DNA of 64,000 nt from Gammaproteobacteria bacterium. Lineage in GTDB: Bacteria > Pseudomonadota > Gammaproteobacteria > Ga0077536. The notes beneath the pieces are model-generated. The model was not told the DNA's origin, made no database searches, and was given only the letters and a program-made list of their open reading frames with translations. The position numbers were made by a program, and so were the translations under genes. This document shows, piece by piece, positions 59,845 through 64,000 of the stretch (positions are counted from its first letter, which is position 1; every line of letters begins with the position of its first letter). The stretch spans positions 186,001-250,000 of the forward strand of contig JACQWY010000022.1 of the NCBI GenBank assembly GCA_016209015.1, read 5' to 3'.

Positions 59845-61637
59845 GCGAGAGCCACCTTTTCGAGGTTCTGCTGACGCCGGCGCAGGACGAACCAGACGCC
59901 CCCGAGCAGTGCGCCGAGTATCGCATTGCCGGCGCCGAGCAGGATCGCCGTGCGACCGGGCTCGATCTCGTGCGCCGGTGGTGGCGGCGGGGCCGGCAGC
60001 TCGGCCTTCGGCGGCGGCGGGATGTCCGCGGTCGCGGTGACCGCTGCCGGGCGCAGGCGCAGCGTGCGCCCCGTGGTCGTGTCGACGACGAGCCAGGGCG
60101 CGACGCGCCAGACACCGCCGGTCGTGACGGGCACGGTCACCGTCGCGCGATTGCCGGTCGGTGCGGGCAGCTCGACGCCGTCGTGGCCGCTGTCCGGACG
60201 CCCGAGGAGGAGCGCGCCGCCGAGCGTCTCGGGACGCACGACCTCGGCATCCACTTCGATCGCGATCTCGAGGTCGGCTCCCTGGTCCGTCTTGCGGGCC
60301 GTCGCGGTCACCGTGACGGGCATGCCGAGCACGCGCAGGTGGTGATGTTTCTCGCGCACGAACGTCCCGCTGTCGACGCGGATCGTGACGTCGTAATCCC
60401 CGGCCGCGAGTCCTTCACCCGCGGCCGCCGCGAACTGCGGTGCGGCCGCGTCGAGCGCGAGCGGGATGCCCGGGGGGCCTGCCGCCGGTGCGGGCGCCGG
60501 CGCAGGCGTTGCTGGCGGCTCGGACGCGGCTGCGGGTGCCGGCGCCGCGCCCGGCGCGGCCGCGGCCTGCCCGCCGAACGCGACCTCACCCTTGACGAGT
60601 TGCAGGAAATCGCGGCGCTCGATCGGCCGTCCCTTCTCGGTCAGACGGGCGCGTACCGGCCAGGCGTCGCCGGTGATCGTGCTCGCCGGCAGCTCGTCCA
60701 CGGCGAGCTCGAGGTCGGAGACGATCAGCACCCGGTTGTCCGGATCCTCTTTCGCATTCAGATGCCACTTGCCGGCGGCGGGTGCGCCGATCGTCACGAG
60801 ATCGTAGCCGGCCTCGGCCTGCCAGTGCAGGTTCGCGGCCTCGTCCTTCGCGGTGCGCTTCTTGCCGGCCGGGTCGGTGAGCTCGAGCGGCTCGGCCTTC
60901 TCGGCGTGGAAGACGAGCACGGTCAGCTCGCGCACGCTCGCGTCGACCGTGAACTCGTTGCCCGTGATCGGCAGGCTGTCGGGTGCCGCGGTCTGCTCGA
61001 ACATGTGCAGGAACACGCGCTGCAGACTCGCGGCGTCGTCGACCTGCTCCGCCCAGCCCTCCGTCGCACTCGCGAGCTTCGCGAGCAATGCATGGTCGGC
61101 CGTCTTCGACAGCGCGATGGTATGGACGTGGATGCCCTGGGTCTCGAGCGTGTCGAGTACTTCGCCTTCGAGGCGTGCCTTCGAGGCCGTGCTCACCGCG
61201 GCGTCCTTCGCGACGTCGACCATGCCGTCGGTGAGGAGGATCAGGTGACGCTTGATCTTCGGATCGGACGGCCAGTCCGCGATCGCCGTCTTCACGCCTT
61301 GTTCGATGTCCGTGAACTGTCCTCGCGAATGGATGCGCGAAGCCGACTCGCGCGCGAGCTTCTTCCACTTCGCATCGACCGTCGCCGGGGTGAGCAGGGG
61401 CTCGACGGTCTCGCAGAACAGCCACGCCGCGGTGCGCGTGCCTTCGGGCAGCAACTGGCCGAGCAGGCGCAGCGCGGGGACGCGCAGATTGTTCGGATCG
61501 GTGTGCTTCATGCTGCCGGACACGTCGACGAGCACGCGCACGTCGGTCGTTTCGGCGTGGAGGGGCAGGGCGAGTGCCGCGCACAGCATCCCCAGCAACA
61601 AAGCGATGGGCCCAGGATGCCGGCGTGTCTGTGTCAT
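59841..61637 (-). CDS. Secreted/membrane VWA-domain protein
   Basis: The 598-residue protein has a signal peptide (MTQTRRHPGPIALLLGMLCA, cleavage near LHAE) and a von Willebrand A domain with the MIDAS motif DVSGSM (from D38) and LLTDGMVDV. Beta-sandwich-like segments and an Ala/Pro-rich linker (~370-420) follow. A C-terminal transmembrane helix (~565-585) then runs into RRRQQNLEK. The bulk is therefore periplasmic and membrane-anchored. VWA proteins of this kind are found in envelope assemblies and chaperone complexes with MoxR ATPases; no MoxR is present here. It is coupled by ATGA overlap to the coiled-coil membrane protein. Confidence 0.85.
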   Translation of the reverse strand: MTQTRRHPGPIALLLGMLCAALALPLHAETTDVRVLVDVSGSMKHTDPNNLRVPALRLLGQLLPEGTRTAAWLFCETVEPLLTPATVDAKWKKLARESASRIHSRGQFTDIEQGVKTAIADWPSDPKIKRHLILLTDGMVDVAKDAAVSTASKARLEGEVLDTLETQGIHVHTIALSKTADHALLAKLASATEGWAEQVDDAASLQRVFLHMFEQTAAPDSLPITGNEFTVDASVRELTVLVFHAEKAEPLELTDPAGKKRTAKDEAANLHWQAEAGYDLVTIGAPAAGKWHLNAKEDPDNRVLIVSDLELAVDELPASTITGDAWPVRARLTEKGRPIERRDFLQLVKGEVAFGGQAAAAPGAAPAPAAASEPPATPAPAPAPAAGPPGIPLALDAAAPQFAAAAGEGLAAGDYDVTIRVDSGTFVREKHHHLRVLGMPVTVTATARKTDQGADLEIAIEVDAEVVRPETLGGALLLGRPDSGHDGVELPAPTGNRATVTVPVTTGGVWRVAPWLVVDTTTGRTLRLRPAAVTATADIPPPPKAELPAPPPPPAHEIEPGRTAILLGAGNAILGALLGGVWFVLRRRQQNLEKVALA

Positions 61638-61954
61638 GCGGAGAATCTGCTGGAGGATCGTTGAACTTTACGGCCGTCGCGGGGGATCCTTTAGCGTGCC
61701 GTCGCGGAACCTTTCGTGTGTCGATGCAGCCGCGCGAGCGCGACGGAAATTAACGTCGGGACGGGACGCATTGCACGAATTCCGCGGGTCTGTCGCTTAT
61801 ACTCGCCGCCAGCCACGCCCGGGATGGCACCTCGGTTCCGGCCCGGTCCGCGCGTCCAGCCCGCGGGCCCGGCTCTCCTCAAGGCACGTGGTCCCCGAAG
61901 TGGGCCGACTGCGCCGCCTCGCGCCCCTCATCGCATCGAAGACCGGAGATCGAC
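61638..61954. promoter_or_regulatory. Divergent spacer between VWA gene and corA
   Basis: The 317-bp region has no gene. A -10-like TATACT lies at 61798-61803 with TTGCAC at 61771-61776 (21-bp spacing, longer than ideal), pointing toward corA. That would leave a leader of about 145 nt for corA. Mg2+-sensing leaders are known upstream of some Mg transporters, but I see no specific riboswitch structure by eye. Confidence 0.35.
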
Positions 61955-62932
61955 ATGCTCGCGACTTACAGCCCGCTTGCGGAACGACTCGAACGCCGCG
62001 ACGACCTTCCCGACGCGCAGGCGCTGGGCCCGGTGACGTGGATCGACCTCTATCAGCCGACGCGCGAAGAGGAGCTCGGCGTCGAAGCCCTGCTCGGGCT
62101 CGACCTGCCGACGCGCGAGGAGATGAAGGAGATCGAGGATTCGAACCGGCTCTACCAGCAGGGCAGCGCGGTGTTCCTCACGGCGACGGTGATGGTCCAG
62201 TCCGAGTCGGAATACCCGCGCGCCGACGAGATCACGTTCGTCGTCGCCGGCAACCGGCTCGTCACCGTGCGCTACTCGGATCCGAAGGCCTTCCAGATCT
62301 TCAGGGGCCGCGCCGAGAAGCAGCCGGTGCTCTGCGCGAGCGGCGAGCGCACGCTGCTCGGGCTGCTCGAAGCGATCCTGCAGCGCGCCGCGGACGCGAT
62401 CGAGCGCGCGAGCACGGATCTCGACAATCTCGTGCACGCGGTGCTGAATCCGGAACACGGGGGCAAGCCGAAGCCGCGCGATCACGCCGCGCTGCTGCGC
62501 CGGCTCGAGCGCAATCAGGTGCTGGTGGCGCGCGCGCGCGTCAGCCTCATGAGCATGAACCGGCTGCTCGGCTTCCTGCTGCGCCCGACGCTCGAGCTGC
62601 CCGTCGGCAAGTCGTTCCGCTCGCAGGTCCAGACGCTCGTGCACGACACGCACTCGCTCATCGACTACACGGCGTTCCTCGCCACGAACATCAGCTTCGA
62701 GCTCGACGCCATCCTCGGCATGGTGAACATCGAGCAGAACGGCATCATCAAGATCTTTTCGGTCGCGGCGGTCGTGTTCCTGCCGCCGACCCTCGTCGCG
62801 AGCATCTACGGCATGAACTTCGATTACATCCCCGAGCTCAAGTGGCTGTTCGGCTACCCCTGGGCGCTGGTCCTGATGGTCGCCTCGGCGATCGTTCCCT
62901 ACTGGTACTTCAAACGCCGGGGGTGGCTGTGA
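61955..62932 (+). CDS. corA: CorA-family magnesium/cobalt transporter
   Basis: Pentameric inner-membrane divalent cation channel. The 325-residue protein has a large N-terminal cytoplasmic domain, a long helix and two C-terminal transmembrane helices. The family signature YGMNF lies at the end of the first (VAAVVFLPPTLVASIYGMNF) and a basic tail FKRRGWL follows the second. The GMN motif is essential for Mg2+ transport in the family. Its TGA overlaps the GTG of uppP (GTGA), indicating coupling. Confidence 0.95.
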   Translation: MLATYSPLAERLERRDDLPDAQALGPVTWIDLYQPTREEELGVEALLGLDLPTREEMKEIEDSNRLYQQGSAVFLTATVMVQSESEYPRADEITFVVAGNRLVTVRYSDPKAFQIFRGRAEKQPVLCASGERTLLGLLEAILQRAADAIERASTDLDNLVHAVLNPEHGGKPKPRDHAALLRRLERNQVLVARARVSLMSMNRLLGFLLRPTLELPVGKSFRSQVQTLVHDTHSLIDYTAFLATNISFELDAILGMVNIEQNGIIKIFSVAAVVFLPPTLVASIYGMNFDYIPELKWLFGYPWALVLMVASAIVPYWYFKRRGWL

Positions 62933-63750
62933 CCGAGGGCGAGGAGTTCACCTGGCTGACGGCATTGATCCTCGGCTGCGTCGAGGGCCTGACGGAATTC
63001 CTGCCGGTGTCGAGCACCGGGCATCTCATCCTCGTCGGCGACTGGCTCGGCTTCGAGGGCGAGAAGTCCGGGCTCGTCGAAATCGTGATCCAGGGCGCGG
63101 CGATCCTCGCCGTGTGCTGGGAGTACCGCCGCAAGCTGTTCGACACCGTGTGCGAGCTCGGCACGCGCAGCGAGGCGCGGCACTTCGCGTCGAACATCGC
63201 CGTCGCGTTCATGCCGCTCGCCATCGTCGGGCTCCTGTTCGGCAACGCGATCAAGGAAGCGCTGTTCAACCCCTATGCCGTCGCGGTCGCGCTGCTCGCC
63301 GGCGGCATCGTGATCCTGCTCGTCGATCGCGGCCACGGTTCACCGCGCATCCTCGAGACCGAACGCATGCCTCTGTGGGTGGCGGCGGCGCTCGGCTGCT
63401 TCCAGGCGCTCGCGCTCTTTCCCGGCACCTCGCGTTCGGCGGCGACGATCATCGGCGGCCGTCTGCTCGGCCTGTCGCGGATCTGCGCGACCGAATTCTC
63501 GTTCTTCCTCGCGATCCCGACGCTGCTCGCGGCGACGGGCTATTCGCTGTTCAAAGCGCGTCACGTGTTCGACGCCGGCGATCTCGGTCCGCTCGCGTTG
63601 TCGAGCGTCGCCGCGTTCCTCACGGCGCTCGTCGCGATCCGCGGCTTCATCCGCTTCGTGAGCACCCATACGTTCGCGGCGTTCGCGTGGTATCGCATCG
63701 CGCTCGGTGTGCTGGTGCTCGGTTGGGCGAAATTCGGCGGCTGGGTGTAA
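62929..63750 (+). CDS. uppP: Undecaprenyl-diphosphatase
   Basis: Dephosphorylates undecaprenyl diphosphate to recycle the lipid carrier for peptidoglycan and other envelope polymers. The 273-residue polytopic protein matches E. coli UppP in length. It has the two active-site motifs EGLTEFLPVSSTGHLIL (near the N-terminus) and FPGTSRSAATIIGG. The GTG start overlaps the corA stop by four bases; no better start exists. Confidence 0.95.
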   Translation: MTEGEEFTWLTALILGCVEGLTEFLPVSSTGHLILVGDWLGFEGEKSGLVEIVIQGAAILAVCWEYRRKLFDTVCELGTRSEARHFASNIAVAFMPLAIVGLLFGNAIKEALFNPYAVAVALLAGGIVILLVDRGHGSPRILETERMPLWVAAALGCFQALALFPGTSRSAATIIGGRLLGLSRICATEFSFFLAIPTLLAATGYSLFKARHVFDAGDLGPLALSSVAAFLTALVAIRGFIRFVSTHTFAAFAWYRIALGVLVLGWAKFGGWV

Positions 63751-63933
63751 GCCTGACGGCAGCGCGCGGAATTTTGATCCGGGGCCCGATCTTTCCCTAT
63801 GCTTGAAGCAGGCGCGGTTGCGATCCGCGCCACGTATGCGCGCCTGGCATGGGAGCTTCCGGCCGACTGCCCGCGTCGCCTCGCGCCCGATGGCGCCCCA
63901 CGGCGTACGCCTGGAACACAGGGGACTCCGCGT

Positions 63934-64000
63934 TTGAGCTGGCCCATCACGAGCAACGGCTACGCGCTGCGCGCCGCGGCGATCTACGCGGGATTCGCCG
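63934..64000 (+). CDS. Start of a gene running off the right edge (possible membrane transporter)
   Basis: A TTG codon at 63934, preceded by GGGGA at about the right distance, opens a frame reading LSWPITSNGYALRAAAIYAG to the window end. The basic, aromatic start followed by small hydrophobic residues would fit the first helix of an MFS-type transporter, but only 22 codons are visible. Both the start and the identity are tentative. Confidence 0.35.
   Translation, partial: MSWPITSNGYALRAAAIYAGFA

Noticed and set aside
1-64000. tRNA, rRNA or CRISPR loci
   Set aside because: Spacers were scanned by eye for cloverleaf-like T-loop motifs (GGTTCRANNCC), rRNA-like sequence and regular direct repeats; none was convincing. 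A tRNAscan or Infernal run would be decisive.

Overview
This is a GC-rich, gene-dense chromosomal window. The protein families fit a hydrocarbon-, fatty-acid- or steroid-degrading proteobacterium, most likely a gammaproteobacterium of the Nevskiales/Steroidobacterales kind. The taxonomic call is an inference from gene content and has not been tested. I see about 51 protein-coding genes, two broken or remnant genes, no rRNA, tRNA or CRISPR, and no intact transposase. Several spacers carry unusual palindromic repeats.

Layout. 1-5.2 kb (mostly minus): a DCC/lipase-maturation-factor fusion, a degenerate GGDEF protein with a C-terminal cupin, a cupin gene with two frameshifts, a DUF2946-like protein and an Lrp/AsnC regulator divergent from ald. 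5.3-18.7 kb: alanine dehydrogenase, bioA-pyrC, an AlkK-like acyl-CoA synthetase, alpha-methylacyl-CoA racemase, a fused 2-oxoacid (indolepyruvate) ferredoxin oxidoreductase, an orphan 318-residue protein, an FAD-linked 2-hydroxyacid dehydrogenase and cysC. 18.8-25.6 kb: gabD, thiolase, an HSD10-like SDR, an MBL hydrolase, tag and a Nudix-MBL fusion.

25.8-40.1 kb holds an envelope locus: a secreted YCF48/BNR propeller protein, a flavin reductase, an MMPL-type RND transporter, a large DUF1302 outer-membrane barrel, two different DUF1329 (LolA/LolB-like) proteins plus a C-terminal DUF1329 remnant, and a secreted HEAT-repeat protein. This looks like a trans-envelope system for a hydrophobic molecule. 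Its substrate is unknown.

43.2-52.6 kb holds a nine-gene catabolic module. Seven genes run on the minus strand (SCP2-like protein, alpha/beta hydrolase, acyl-CoA dehydrogenase, aldehyde dehydrogenase, zinc alcohol dehydrogenase, CoA-transferase, MaoC double hotdog). They are divergent from a second SCP2-like/hydrolase pair across a spacer with a perfect TTGACA-C-TGTCAA palindrome. The module is bracketed by two copies of one composite repeat (42967-43174 and 52647-53092). The right copy has been interrupted by a 152-bp hairpin-rich element with IS5-like ends and a TTAG duplication.

53.1-64.0 kb: a muconolactone-isomerase-like protein, a gamma-glutamylcyclotransferase-like protein, an aldehyde dehydrogenase, a DODA-type dioxygenase coupled to an enolase-superfamily enzyme, a VWA/coiled-coil/CNB-GGDEF gene set, corA-uppP, and the start of a gene running off the right edge.
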